A stretch of DNA of 53,438 nt from an uncultured Verrucomicrobiota bacterium. Its GTDB lineage: Bacteria > Verrucomicrobiota > Verrucomicrobiia > Methylacidiphilales > UBA1321. Every line of letters starts with the position of its first letter. Within the stretch, counting starts at the first letter, position 1. The stretch is taken from assembly GCA_903863295.1 (NCBI GenBank), contig CAIPBM010000177.1:1-53438 (forward strand), written 5' to 3'. A model generated the notes under the pieces. It was not told the DNA's origin. It made no database searches and saw only the letters and a list, made by a program, of their open reading frames with translations. Below are positions 26,404 to 35,153 of this stretch, in pieces. Both the position numbers and the translations under genes were made by a program.

Positions 26404-29400
26404 ATGCGTGTTTTAGAAACTATAATAATCATGTTGCGGCGCGTTGTTCTCGCGCTCACCTTCGCCGTTGCAATTCCTTTGCACGCGCAGTCCACGCCAG
26501 CACGCGAGCGGACCAACTTCAATGCAGGCTGGCTGTTCCAGCGCGACGATCCCGCCGACATGCAGGCCGGCGAGCTCGACTATCCCAAGTTGAAGGATTA
26601 CCTCCTGGCCGATTCCAATAGCATTTCCAAGGCCGAACCGGTCACCCGTCCGGACGGCAATCCCGGCGGCGATATTTCCTACGTGAAGCCGGATTTTAAC
26701 GACTCTGATTGGCGGTCGCTCGCTCTGCCACACGATTGGGCGGTGGAAGGCCCGTTCGACATTTACCTTTCCGGCGAAACCGGGAAGCTCCCGTCGGCGG
26801 GCGTGGGCTGGTACCGGAAGCATTTCGATATTCCCGCTTCTGACGCGGGTCGCCGCCTCTTTCTTGACATCGACGGAGCCATGTCCTATTCGGCTATCTG
26901 GATCAACGGCCAACTCGCGGGTGGTTGGCCTTACGGCTACCAGTCGTTCGAAGTCGACATCTCGCCGTTCGTCAAGGTGGGTGCCACGAACGTCGTGGCC
27001 ATCCGCCTCGACAATCCGCCCTTGTCCTCGCGCTGGTATCCGGGTGCCGGCATCTATCGCAACACGTGGCTGGCGAAAACGGGCCCCGTGCATGTCGATC
27101 ATTGGGGTGTGGCTATCTCGACGATCGACGCGTCGCCCGACTCTGCCACGATCAAGTACAAGGCGACACTTGCCAATCAGGGCTCGTCCGACGCGATCAC
27201 CCAGACGACCACCACGATTTACAAGATCGACGCGAATGGCGCGAAGGTCGGTGGTCCGGTTGCCGCGAGTCCAGCGACCGCCTTGCAGGTGCCTGCCGGT
27301 AGCCGTGCCAATTTGGACGTGAAGCTCGCCGTGGCCCATCCCGACCTCTGGACACTGGAGCATCCCAACCGCTACGTCGCGGTTACTGAAGTCCAGCAAA
27401 ATGGCCGGATCATGGATGAGTACGAGACACCCTTCGGCATCCGCACGATCAAGTTCGATCCCGACCACGGCTTCTTCCTCAATGGCGTGCACGTCGAGTT
27501 GAACGGCGTTTGCGGCCATGCCGATCTCGGGACGCTTGGCATGGCCTTCAACACGCGCGCAGCTGAGCGGCAACTCGAGATCCTCAAGGACATGGGTTGC
27601 AACGCGCTGCGCACGAGCCACAATCCGCCCGCGCCGGAGCTGCTCGATCTCTGCGACAAGATGGGCATCCTCGTTATGGACGAGTCGTTCGATTGCTGGC
27701 GGTCCGGGAAAAAAAAGAACGACTACAGCGTGCTCTTCAATGACTGGCATGAGCGCGATCTCCGCTCCCAATTCCGCCGCGACCGCAATCATCCTTCGGT
27801 CATCATGTGGAGTCTCGGTAATGAGATGCCGGATCTCTGGAACGATGATCGCGCGAAGGAGGCCGCTCTGCTTACGGCGATCGCGCACGACGAAGACCCA
27901 ACCCGCCCGACAACGGTTGCCTCCAACAATCAGGACACCTGGAAGGATGGTCCCGGGTCGAACAAAGGCATCCAGTACGGCCTCGACATGTACGGCCAGA
28001 ACTACCCCCAGGCCAACCAGAAACAGCCTTGGGACCTGTTCGACAAGTTCCATGCCGCCAATCCCACCGTGCCCATTTTCGGCAGCGAGACGTCCTCTGC
28101 GCTGAGCTCGCGCGGATTCTATACCTTCCCGGATTCCAACGATCAGAATGCCCCCAAGCAGGATTTTCAGGTCAGTTCCTACGATCTCGTTGCGCCAGCC
28201 TGGGGTTGTCCACCCGATCTCGATTTCGCCGCTCTCGATCATTCGCCTTACGTGGCGGGTTTATTTACATGGACCGGCTTCGACTATCTCGGCGAACCGA
28301 CGCCGTTCAACAACGATGAAACTAACCTCCTCAATATTCACGATCCCACGGAGCGGGCGGCCTACGCGGAGAAGCTCAAGGAAATGGGCAAGACTATCGG
28401 GCCTTCGCGAAGCTCTTATTTTGGAGCCGTCGATCTTGCCGGGTTCAAGAAGGACTTGTTTTACCTGTATCAGGCGCACTGGCGGCCTGACCTGCCGATG
28501 GCACACGTCCTACCCCACTGGAACTGGCCCGACCGCGTTGGAAAAGTCACTCCCGTTTTCGTTTACACCTCGGGTGATCAGGCGGAGCTGTTCCTGAATG
28601 GCCTCTCGCAGGGCAGGCGCAGCACGGCAAGCAGCCAGCCGCTTCCGCAAAATCTCGCGCTCAACCAGCCCGCCACCGCCAGCAGCGATGAAGCCGCCAC
28701 CCAGAGCCACGCCAGTAATGCTGTCGATGGTGCCAACGACACGCGCTGGACTGCCTCCGACGGAACCAAGCAACAATGGTGGCAGGTCGATCTTGGCCAG
28801 ACGCAGCCGATCCGCTCGATCCTGATCAACTTCGAAAGAAGCCCGGACAACTACCAGTACAAGATCAGCACGTCGGACGACGGACAGGAATGGCAGCAGG
28901 TGGTGACCAAGGACGACTGGTCGGGCGATTCAGCCGTTGCCGTCCATGACGTTGACGCCAGCGGGCGCTATGTCCGGATCGAGTTCACCAACCTGGCGCC
29001 GCGTACCTATGCCAGCATCCGTGAAATGGGGGTCTACTCTCAGGAGGTCACGTCCGACACCTTTTTCCAGGACCGCTATCGCATGCGCTGGAGCAACGTG
29101 GTCTATCAGCCCGGCGAGCTGAAGGTCGTGAGTTACAAAAACGGCAAGCCCTGGGCGGAGGCGAGCGTCAAGACCACGGGCGATGCTTCCGCGCTGCAGA
29201 TGGAGGCGGATCGCCCCACCGTTCGAGGAGATGGCCTGGATCTCAGTTACATCACGACGCGCGTGGTCGATTCCAACGGCCTCACTGTCCCCACCGCGCA
29301 GAATCAGATCAAATACGAGGTCGTCAGCGGCCCGGGCCAGATCGTGGCCACCGACAACGGAGACCCCACCGATCTGGAGACCTTCTCCAACCCCGAAAGG

Positions 29401-29523
29401 CATGCTTTCAACGGCCTCGCCCTGCTCATTTTACGGGCCCAAGCGGGCCAGACTGGCGAGGTGAAGATTCGAGCCACGTCGGATGGATTGAATCCGGCCG
29501 AGTTCACGGTGCATGTTGATTAA
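26404..29523 (+). CDS. GH2-family beta-galactosidase-type enzyme with F5/8C domain, secreted
   Basis: The protein has 1039 residues from 26404; the ATG at 26431 (MLRRVVLALTFAVAIPLHAQ) gives the better signal peptide. Domains in order: GH2 sugar-binding domain with GVGWYRKHFDIP and WYPGAGIYRNTWL, Ig-like domain, catalytic barrel with acid/base WSLGNEMPD near residue 470 and nucleophile FGSETSS near 559, a DUF4982-like domain interrupted at about 749-880 by a discoidin (F5/8 type C) domain (NLALNQPATASSDEAATQSH ... WWQVDLGQTQPI), and a final beta-sandwich. The enzyme should act outside the cytoplasm on a terminal beta-galactoside or related sugar. GC content is much higher than that of the AT-rich 200 bases upstream. 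It is the leftmost intact cargo gene of the element, on its own strand relative to the rhamnosidase that follows. Confidence 0.88.
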   Translation: MRVLETIIIMLRRVVLALTFAVAIPLHAQSTPARERTNFNAGWLFQRDDPADMQAGELDYPKLKDYLLADSNSISKAEPVTRPDGNPGGDISYVKPDFNDSDWRSLALPHDWAVEGPFDIYLSGETGKLPSAGVGWYRKHFDIPASDAGRRLFLDIDGAMSYSAIWINGQLAGGWPYGYQSFEVDISPFVKVGATNVVAIRLDNPPLSSRWYPGAGIYRNTWLAKTGPVHVDHWGVAISTIDASPDSATIKYKATLANQGSSDAITQTTTTIYKIDANGAKVGGPVAASPATALQVPAGSRANLDVKLAVAHPDLWTLEHPNRYVAVTEVQQNGRIMDEYETPFGIRTIKFDPDHGFFLNGVHVELNGVCGHADLGTLGMAFNTRAAERQLEILKDMGCNALRTSHNPPAPELLDLCDKMGILVMDESFDCWRSGKKKNDYSVLFNDWHERDLRSQFRRDRNHPSVIMWSLGNEMPDLWNDDRAKEAALLTAIAHDEDPTRPTTVASNNQDTWKDGPGSNKGIQYGLDMYGQNYPQANQKQPWDLFDKFHAANPTVPIFGSETSSALSSRGFYTFPDSNDQNAPKQDFQVSSYDLVAPAWGCPPDLDFAALDHSPYVAGLFTWTGFDYLGEPTPFNNDETNLLNIHDPTERAAYAEKLKEMGKTIGPSRSSYFGAVDLAGFKKDLFYLYQAHWRPDLPMAHVLPHWNWPDRVGKVTPVFVYTSGDQAELFLNGLSQGRRSTASSQPLPQNLALNQPATASSDEAATQSHASNAVDGANDTRWTASDGTKQQWWQVDLGQTQPIRSILINFERSPDNYQYKISTSDDGQEWQQVVTKDDWSGDSAVAVHDVDASGRYVRIEFTNLAPRTYASIREMGVYSQEVTSDTFFQDRYRMRWSNVVYQPGELKVVSYKNGKPWAEASVKTTGDASALQMEADRPTVRGDGLDLSYITTRVVDSNGLTVPTAQNQIKYEVVSGPGQIVATDNGDPTDLETFSNPERHAFNGLALLILRAQAGQTGEVKIRATSDGLNPAEFTVHVD

Positions 29524-29601
29524 GACGGCATCAATGTAGATACGCCGCATGCGACTGAGGGACCACGCTGGCAGGCAGGTAGCGCCTGGGCGCATTTATT
29601 T

Positions 29602-32565
29602 TCAGGGGACCGTGCAGGTGAAGCTGTAGTCCCCCGAGCCAATCTCATATTGCGGGTTATTATTCCCGCTCTGAACAGGGTGGAGCTCGGATTGGGTCGT
29701 CGCCGCATGACCACCTTCCTGAACGGACGCAAGATTTGTCGTCGGAAGCTCAACCGTCGCCGTGGTGTTTGGCGGAATAGTCACCTGAAGAGAAAAGGTT
29801 CCGTTCGCCAAAGTCCACTTAGTCGAAATTTTCCCGTGGATGGAATCGAAAGAACCTGCCGCTGACGTTAGATCGCCTCCCGGTCGAGGACGGATGATGA
29901 TGTGTTTAAATCCTGGTTGATCGGGATCGACGCCGATTCCGGCCACCGTATTGAACATCCACTCACCACACGAGCCAAGTGAGTAGTGATTGAAGGAATT
30001 CATGCCGGGATCTTGAAATCCCTTTTCCGGCGTCCAGCCGTCCCAGCGCTCCCAAATCGTGGTGGCTCCCTGTTTGACGGAGAATAACCAGGAAGGAAAG
30101 CTAGTCTGCTCGAAGACGTGGTAAGCGGTATCGGTTTGATTTTGCGAGCAGAGGGCCGGCAGGAGATAGCTCACACCAACGAATCCAGTGGTGAGATGAT
30201 TGTTGTGATTGGCGACATCATCGGCCAGATATTGCGCCGCTTTAGGGCGCAACTCATCCGGCAGCAGATTAAATCTTAAGGCCATTCCATAGTCTGCCTC
30301 CGTGCCATTGCCAACATGCCCATCGGGCTGAACATAGTGCTGGTTGAAGGCCGCCCTAATTTGCTCGAAGAGTTGCTCGTACTTGGTGGCATTGGCATCA
30401 TCGCCCGTCACCTTATAAGCTTGGGCCACGAGTGACGTCGAGTAGGCGAAGAAAGCCGTGCCGATCAAATCCTTGGGAGTATCTTCCCCCTGCGAAAGCC
30501 AGTCGCCGTAATCACCTCCGCGATCATGATCGCGAATGAGGTTCGTGCTGTGCGCCTGGCACCAATCGATCCATCGAGCCATGGCAGGTAGGTGTTGTTC
30601 CAGAATGCGTTTGTCTCCATACATCAAATAGATCGTCCATGGGCAAATGACCCCGGCGTCTCCCCAGGCAGGCGTACCTCCACCGACACCATTTGGTGCA
30701 GGAGAGATGTCGGTGAATTCTCCATCTGCCTTCTGCGCATCATCCACATCGACGAGCCATTTGGTGAAAAATGCGGCGATGTCGCCATTATAAGCAGCCG
30801 TCCTGATAAAGACCTCGGCATCGCCCATCCAGCCCATGCGCTCGTCGCGCTGCGGACAGTCGGTCGGCACCGAAAGATAGTTGCCGCGCATGCCCCATTG
30901 AATATTGGATTGAAGTTGGTTGATGTCCGGATTAGAGCACGAGAATTCCCCCGTTCGCGGAATATCGGTGCCAATGACAACTCCCTTCACCGTGTCCGTG
31001 GTAGGAGCCTCTGTCAGGCCGGTGACTTCGACATAGCGGAAGCCGTGGAAGGTGAACCGAGGCTGCCAAATTTCTACGCCGTCACCTTTGCATATGTAGG
31101 TATCAATCGACGGTGCCCCGCGAAGGTTGGCGGTATAGATGGTGCCGTCTGGATTAAGCATCTCCGCATGCCGCAACGTGATCTCAGTTCCAGCGGGCTC
31201 AGACACTTTGAGGCGGACGAAGCCGACCATGTTTTGTCCGAGGTCAAAAGTGTACCGTCCAGGTTTGGGTTCCGTCATCGCCTTGGGATGACGTTCACCG
31301 GTTTCCCGCACGGGCTGGTCGACTTGGCTATCGAAGGCGCGGGTCGCTTCCGATCTCTCGCCCGCATTGTTCCAGTCGCCGGTGTCCAGTTCCGGCTGAT
31401 CCCAACCGACGATTTCCTCCTGCGCATCGTAGTTTTCACCGAGCATGAAGTCGGAGGACAAAATGGGACCGGCATGAATTTTCCAGCTTTTGTCCGTCAC
31501 AATGGTATCGACGCTGCCGTCCAAATAGGTGACTTCCAATTGCGCAAACAAAGCCGGTATTTTGCCCCAGGCTTGGAAACCTCCGTTCCCGATATGACCG
31601 CTATACCATCCGTTCCCCACCAAGGCGCCAAGGGTATTGGGACCGGACTTGAGCAGGGAGGTCACGTCGTAGACTTGATAGCGCACGCGCTTATTGTAAT
31701 CGGTCCAGTCGGGAGCGAATATATGATCGCCCACACGGGTTCCATTGAGATGAAGCTCGTACAAACCCAGTGCGGTCGCATAAAGCCGCGCCTTGGCAAT
31801 CGTTTTGCTGAGATTGAAATCCTTACGGAGATAGGGTTGTGATTGGTTGCTTCCGGGGATGCTTAGGGTTGCTTGTTCCGTTCCTGTCACTTCATGGTTT
31901 TTTCCGTCCTGGCTATAATCCACGCGAAGCTGTTTGACATGCATGTAGAAGGGATCCCCGCCCAAGGCATCGCTGGTTACCACCAACTGAAGGTGATTGT
32001 CCTTTAGCATTCCACTGACGATGTCCGTCACATCTTTGGAACCCGCGCCGTCGGTTGCTTCATAGTAGGCATGGAGAATCGAGATGTTGCCGCCGATTGA
32101 ACTCGGCAACGCCGTCGGCGGGGCCTCAATCCACTTCGCCCGCCAGTCTTCGGACTTGAGTAGGCCCATTTCCCATCGAGCGGGCTTGCTCCAGGCGCTG
32201 GCAGCGTCGTGGCGATCCCAAACGCGCACCTTCCACCAACAAGCTTGCCGCGAAGAAAGGGAGTTACCGCCGTATTCAACGTGTGCGCTTTCATCGGAAA
32301 GCACTTTGCCGCTGTCCCACAGGTCGCCCTGATCCTTGGATAATAACGTCGGTGAGCTGGAAACAAGTATCTGGTAGGCCGTTTGAACTTCGGCCCGTTG
32401 ATCGGATTGCAATATCCAGCTCAACCTCGGTTTGAGGACATCGAGACCGAGCGGATCATGAAGATATTCGCAGCGCAAACCCCCGACCGTAACGGCGACA
32501 GCAACCTTCGCCGACACCGCGCTCATCACCAAGAACAAGAACCAAACAAGTAATTTCTTTATCAT
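29602..32565 (-). CDS. GH78-family alpha-L-rhamnosidase, secreted (copy 1)
   Basis: The ATG at 32565 gives 987 residues with a signal peptide (MIKKLLVWFLFLVMSAVSAK). The N-terminal Fn3-like domain has LRCEYLHDPLGLDVLKPRLS, followed by beta domains (an inserted lectin-like segment near 170-240, then ARLYATALGLYELHLNGTRV). The (alpha/alpha)6 barrel carries the GH78 catalytic signature DCPQRDERMGWMGDAEVF near residue 573 and ATTIWERWDGW with GMNSFNHYSLGSCGEW. A C-terminal beta domain closes the protein. It cleaves terminal alpha-L-rhamnose from glycans or glycosides. It is divergent from the GH35 fragment and convergent with the GH2 gene, from which 78 bases separate it. Confidence 0.92.
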   Translation of the reverse strand: MIKKLLVWFLFLVMSAVSAKVAVAVTVGGLRCEYLHDPLGLDVLKPRLSWILQSDQRAEVQTAYQILVSSSPTLLSKDQGDLWDSGKVLSDESAHVEYGGNSLSSRQACWWKVRVWDRHDAASAWSKPARWEMGLLKSEDWRAKWIEAPPTALPSSIGGNISILHAYYEATDGAGSKDVTDIVSGMLKDNHLQLVVTSDALGGDPFYMHVKQLRVDYSQDGKNHEVTGTEQATLSIPGSNQSQPYLRKDFNLSKTIAKARLYATALGLYELHLNGTRVGDHIFAPDWTDYNKRVRYQVYDVTSLLKSGPNTLGALVGNGWYSGHIGNGGFQAWGKIPALFAQLEVTYLDGSVDTIVTDKSWKIHAGPILSSDFMLGENYDAQEEIVGWDQPELDTGDWNNAGERSEATRAFDSQVDQPVRETGERHPKAMTEPKPGRYTFDLGQNMVGFVRLKVSEPAGTEITLRHAEMLNPDGTIYTANLRGAPSIDTYICKGDGVEIWQPRFTFHGFRYVEVTGLTEAPTTDTVKGVVIGTDIPRTGEFSCSNPDINQLQSNIQWGMRGNYLSVPTDCPQRDERMGWMGDAEVFIRTAAYNGDIAAFFTKWLVDVDDAQKADGEFTDISPAPNGVGGGTPAWGDAGVICPWTIYLMYGDKRILEQHLPAMARWIDWCQAHSTNLIRDHDRGGDYGDWLSQGEDTPKDLIGTAFFAYSTSLVAQAYKVTGDDANATKYEQLFEQIRAAFNQHYVQPDGHVGNGTEADYGMALRFNLLPDELRPKAAQYLADDVANHNNHLTTGFVGVSYLLPALCSQNQTDTAYHVFEQTSFPSWLFSVKQGATTIWERWDGWTPEKGFQDPGMNSFNHYSLGSCGEWMFNTVAGIGVDPDQPGFKHIIIRPRPGGDLTSAAGSFDSIHGKISTKWTLANGTFSLQVTIPPNTTATVELPTTNLASVQEGGHAATTQSELHPVQSGNNNPQYEIGSGDYSFTCTVP
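32539..32565 (-). repeat. 27-bp direct repeat, copy at the start of the GH78 gene
   Basis: This stretch encodes the first nine codons of the rhamnosidase (MIKKLLVWF) and matches 33059-33085 in 26 of 27 positions. See the second copy. Confidence 0.8.
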
Positions 32566-32659
32566 AATGTTAACCACAACTAAATTAAGGGGTCAAAATG
32601 CGGAGCTAGCGTTCACAGGAAACTACGCGGGATTTAAAGTTATTTCAACGCGCCTGGCG

Positions 32660-33058
32660 ATGGCACGCCTCCTTTTATTATTACTATTCCCATTCCTGGC
32701 TGCGGCTGATCCTTTGGCCATCGACCTCACGAAGGTTGTTCCCCCAGCCGCAACCTGTCCCTACGGTCCAGGAACGACCAGAAACCCCCAAGGGGAGACA
32801 ATTACGGCCGACCAGCGCTCCTTTTTTCTCGATGGCAAGCCGTGGATACCCATCGTCGGCGAATTTCATTATATACGTTACCCGCGCGCAGAATGGCGGG
32901 ACGAATTATTGAAAGTGAAAGCAGGCGGGATCAATACGATCTCCACTTATGTTTTTTGGATTCACCATGAAGAGGCCCAGGGTACCTTCGATTGGAGCGA
33001 CAACCGTTCTCTGCGCGACTTCATCAAGCTCTGCCAGGACGTCGGCCTTAATCGCGAG
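32660..33058 (+). pseudogene. GH35 beta-galactosidase, N-terminal fragment
   Basis: From the ATG at 32660 there is a signal peptide (MARLLLLLLFPFLAAA) and then an unmistakable GH35 start: FFLDGKPWIPIVGEFHYIRY, then YVFWIHHEEAQGTFDW and LRDFIKLCQDVGL. Homology stops at the junction at 33058, and the frame ends at 33073 inside a 27-bp repeat. The catalytic glutamates and over three quarters of the protein are missing, so this is a dead remnant of about 133 residues. It is divergent from the GH78 gene, which suggests they once formed a divergent pair for a galactose- and rhamnose-containing glycan. Confidence 0.75.
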
Positions 33059-33085
33059 GAACCAAATAAGTAATTTCTTTATCAT
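33059..33085 (-). repeat. 27-bp direct repeat, copy at the GH35 junction
   Basis: It differs from 32539-32565 by one base and on the minus strand reads MIKKLLIWF, an orphan signal-peptide start that runs directly into antisense GH35 sequence. The two copies are 520 bases apart in direct orientation. It marks a duplication or recombination breakpoint that cut the GH35 gene. Confidence 0.75.
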
Positions 33086-33143
33086 TATTTTAAGGGGAAT
33101 CATCGCAGGCATTCGAACCGGTCGCAATTGCGGGGTACCCCCG

Positions 33144-34319
33144 TTAAGGTTCGACGAGCTGCCACGGTTCGGGCGTCGTGCTGAAAGGAGGATGCTCTGC
33201 GTTATTCGAAAAATCAGGCGCGTCTTTAGAACTCAATTGAAAGAACGGTAGTTTGAGAGTTCCATCATCTGTTTTTTCATAGTTACCATCCATTTTTTGA
33301 ATAAGCAAAAAAAAGGAACAAACACCCCCGTCATCCCCGATCAAAACATCCATATCAACGGGATCGGCTGCCAATCGAAATGTCGGACCAACTTTGAGGT
33401 GCGCATCGCCGATGCCCGTATTGGCGAAGGGAACGTAGGACGGAAACGCAAAGGGGAGTGCCTCATGCAGATCATTGTTTTCCGAAAGAGGGTTCCATCC
33501 ACCGTCGAACACAAGTTGACCTCTCACTCTGACCACTAGGACGTTGTCACCGAAACCAGCAAATCTGTATTCGCCAGGCGCGGGCGCGCTAACCGTCCCG
33601 TGATAATGAACAACCCACAACCCCGGCTGAACCTCGTTTTGCAAGTTAAACGCTTTGGGAGCTTCTTCGGAAGGTCTGGTTGAAATGGCGATGGAATCCG
33701 CATAAAGCGGTACCTTGCTTTTATAATATTGATTCAGTACAGAGTCATCCCAACCCTGTGCGAGGTACTTCTTAAGCAAAGCGTAGTAGGCCGACTCATC
33801 TAGGTTTGTAGGCTGTTTATCAGGCGTCTGCTTTAAGTCGTAGAAGTCGCCTTGTAGCCCAGAGCCATCAGGGGCGCCAAACAGAGGATTGCCGCCAGGG
33901 GAACCGTTGGCTCCATGGTCGCCGCTGCCCGCCAGACTAGAACCCATCACGCCGTCGACTCCGGACATCGGTGAGGGATTAGCCTCATCGGTCACGGGAA
34001 CCTCGGGAGGGTCGGGCAGAGTGATAGGCGAGATTTCCGTCGATACGATGCGCTTGATGTCGGGCGGCGCGCTCTCAACATTGTTTCGTTTGGCCATCTG
34101 CACCTTATGCTCCACATCCGTATGGACAGACGGCGGCTCAGTAGCGTGGAAATTAATATGCTTGGGCACAAAATGTTCCACGATGAGGTAGGTGGCGGCG
34201 ACGCCGAATACAACGTGCAGCAAAATGCTGAGCGCCAGGGTATTTGCGCCGAAGTAAGCGAACCATCGCTTTTTCAGACGCTTTTTCTCCTGCGCGGGCA
34301 AATCGGGGGAGACGGTCAC
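33144..34319 (-). CDS. TonB-like single-pass membrane protein with PA14-like periplasmic domain
   Basis: The 391-residue protein has a basic cytoplasmic N-terminus (EKKRLKKRWFAYFG), one membrane helix TLALSILLHVVFGVAATYLI containing the SxxxH spacing known from TonB, and a proline-rich periplasmic linker (VESAPPDIKRIVS to LPDPPEVPVTDE, then a Gly/Ser/Pro stretch). Instead of the TonB C-terminal domain it ends in a beta-rich domain with GLWVVHYHGTVSAPAPGEYR, FAGFGDNVLVVRVRGQLVFD and GGW, which is the pattern of PA14-like domains. Such a domain could bind carbohydrate at the periplasmic side. The gene lies 15 bases after the SDR gene and is probably cotranscribed. Role unknown; energy coupling to an outer-membrane receptor is only suggested by the N-terminus, and no such receptor is encoded here. 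Confidence 0.7.
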   Translation of the reverse strand: MTVSPDLPAQEKKRLKKRWFAYFGANTLALSILLHVVFGVAATYLIVEHFVPKHINFHATEPPSVHTDVEHKVQMAKRNNVESAPPDIKRIVSTEISPITLPDPPEVPVTDEANPSPMSGVDGVMGSSLAGSGDHGANGSPGGNPLFGAPDGSGLQGDFYDLKQTPDKQPTNLDESAYYALLKKYLAQGWDDSVLNQYYKSKVPLYADSIAISTRPSEEAPKAFNLQNEVQPGLWVVHYHGTVSAPAPGEYRFAGFGDNVLVVRVRGQLVFDGGWNPLSENNDLHEALPFAFPSYVPFANTGIGDAHLKVGPTFRLAADPVDMDVLIGDDGGVCSFFLLIQKMDGNYEKTDDGTLKLPFFQLSSKDAPDFSNNAEHPPFSTTPEPWQLVEP

Positions 34320-34334
34320 TGATCTTCCTCTTAG

Positions 34335-35120
34335 TTAAAGTTGGGCCATCCATCCGCCGTCGATCGTGATCGTCGATGCATTGACGTACGCGGCTTGCCG
34401 GCTGGCCAGGAACAGGTAGGCACCTTTGACATCGTCGCCCACGCCGAGACGTCCCACAGGACAATGAGCGCGCAGCCACGGTTCAAATATCGCCGGATCG
34501 CGGGACGAAGCATCATTGATGTCGGTATGAATCCAGCCCGGCGCCACCGCGTTGACCGTGATGCCATAGGGGCCAAGCTCCAGCGCCATTCCCTGCATTA
34601 ACAGGTTCTGCCCACCCTTGGTTGCGCAATAGTGGGTCTGCGTGCCGTTCGAGCGGAAGGCGCCCACGCTGGTTGTAAAAATAATCCGTCCGCCTGACCC
34701 TTGGGCGATCATGATTTTCGCCGCCTCCTGCGCAACATAAAAAGTTCCGCTCAGGTTTGTGTTGAGATGGCGGAGCCACTCCTCGTCGGTTAGCTCAAGG
34801 ATCGACTTGAAATGGCAAATGCCCGCGTTGCAAACGACAATGTCGAGGCCGCCCAGGAATTCCGCCGCGCCCCTCGTCATCGCCCGCGCAGCCAACGAAT
34901 CCCCAACGTCCGCCTGGAGGCTGCAGGCGGATACGCCGAAGGCTTCCGCCAGGCGCCGGGCTTCCGCTTCTGCTTTGTCGGGCGCACCGAAGGAATTGAG
35001 CACGATGTTGCAACCGGCCGCGGCGTAGGCCTCCGCGGCGGCCAAGCCGATGCCACGGTCGCCCCCGGTGACGAGAACCCGATTCCCATACGGCGTCAGG
35101 CTGGCGGAAGGAGGTTGCAT
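34335..35120 (-). CDS. Classical SDR dehydrogenase, possibly sugar 1-dehydrogenase
   Basis: I choose the ATG at 35120 (261 residues); ATGs at 35126 and 35135 are possible. The cofactor motif VLVTGGDRGIGLAAAEAYAA, the NAG motif, the catalytic Ser in FTTSVGAF and the Tyr/Lys pair in HYCATKGG are present, as are the C-terminal PGWIHTDIN and a final TITIDGGWMAQL. The pattern is that of glucose/ribitol dehydrogenase-type SDRs. Given two rhamnosidases on the same element, an L-rhamnose 1-dehydrogenase role in the non-phosphorylated pathway is attractive, but this is inference from context; no downstream pathway enzymes are encoded here. It is divergent from an XRE-cupin regulator. Confidence 0.85.
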   Translation of the reverse strand: MQPPSASLTPYGNRVLVTGGDRGIGLAAAEAYAAAGCNIVLNSFGAPDKAEAEARRLAEAFGVSACSLQADVGDSLAARAMTRGAAEFLGGLDIVVCNAGICHFKSILELTDEEWLRHLNTNLSGTFYVAQEAAKIMIAQGSGGRIIFTTSVGAFRSNGTQTHYCATKGGQNLLMQGMALELGPYGITVNAVAPGWIHTDINDASSRDPAIFEPWLRAHCPVGRLGVGDDVKGAYLFLASRQAAYVNASTITIDGGWMAQL

Positions 35121-35153
35121 ATTCATCAATATCATACACGATAAGCAATATGC
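35117..35153. promoter_or_regulatory. Inverted repeat overlapping both starts of a divergent gene pair
   Basis: Perfect 7-bp arms GCATATT (35117-35123) and AATATGC (35147-35153) flank 23 AT-rich bases. The left arm contains the SDR start codon and the right arm the regulator start codon. As the two genes diverge here with almost no space, this is the only place for an operator of the regulator; the true starts could be slightly further inside the genes. Confidence 0.4.

Noticed and set aside
26413-28242. A 609-codon open frame antisense to the GH2 gene
   Set aside because: It mirrors a high-GC gene with full catalytic motifs on the other strand; its product is low-complexity Arg/Gly/Val/His sequence with no recognisable domain.
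30592-31842. A 416-codon open frame antisense to the first GH78 gene
   Set aside because: The rhamnosidase on the minus strand has complete motifs; the antisense product has no domain and no signal.
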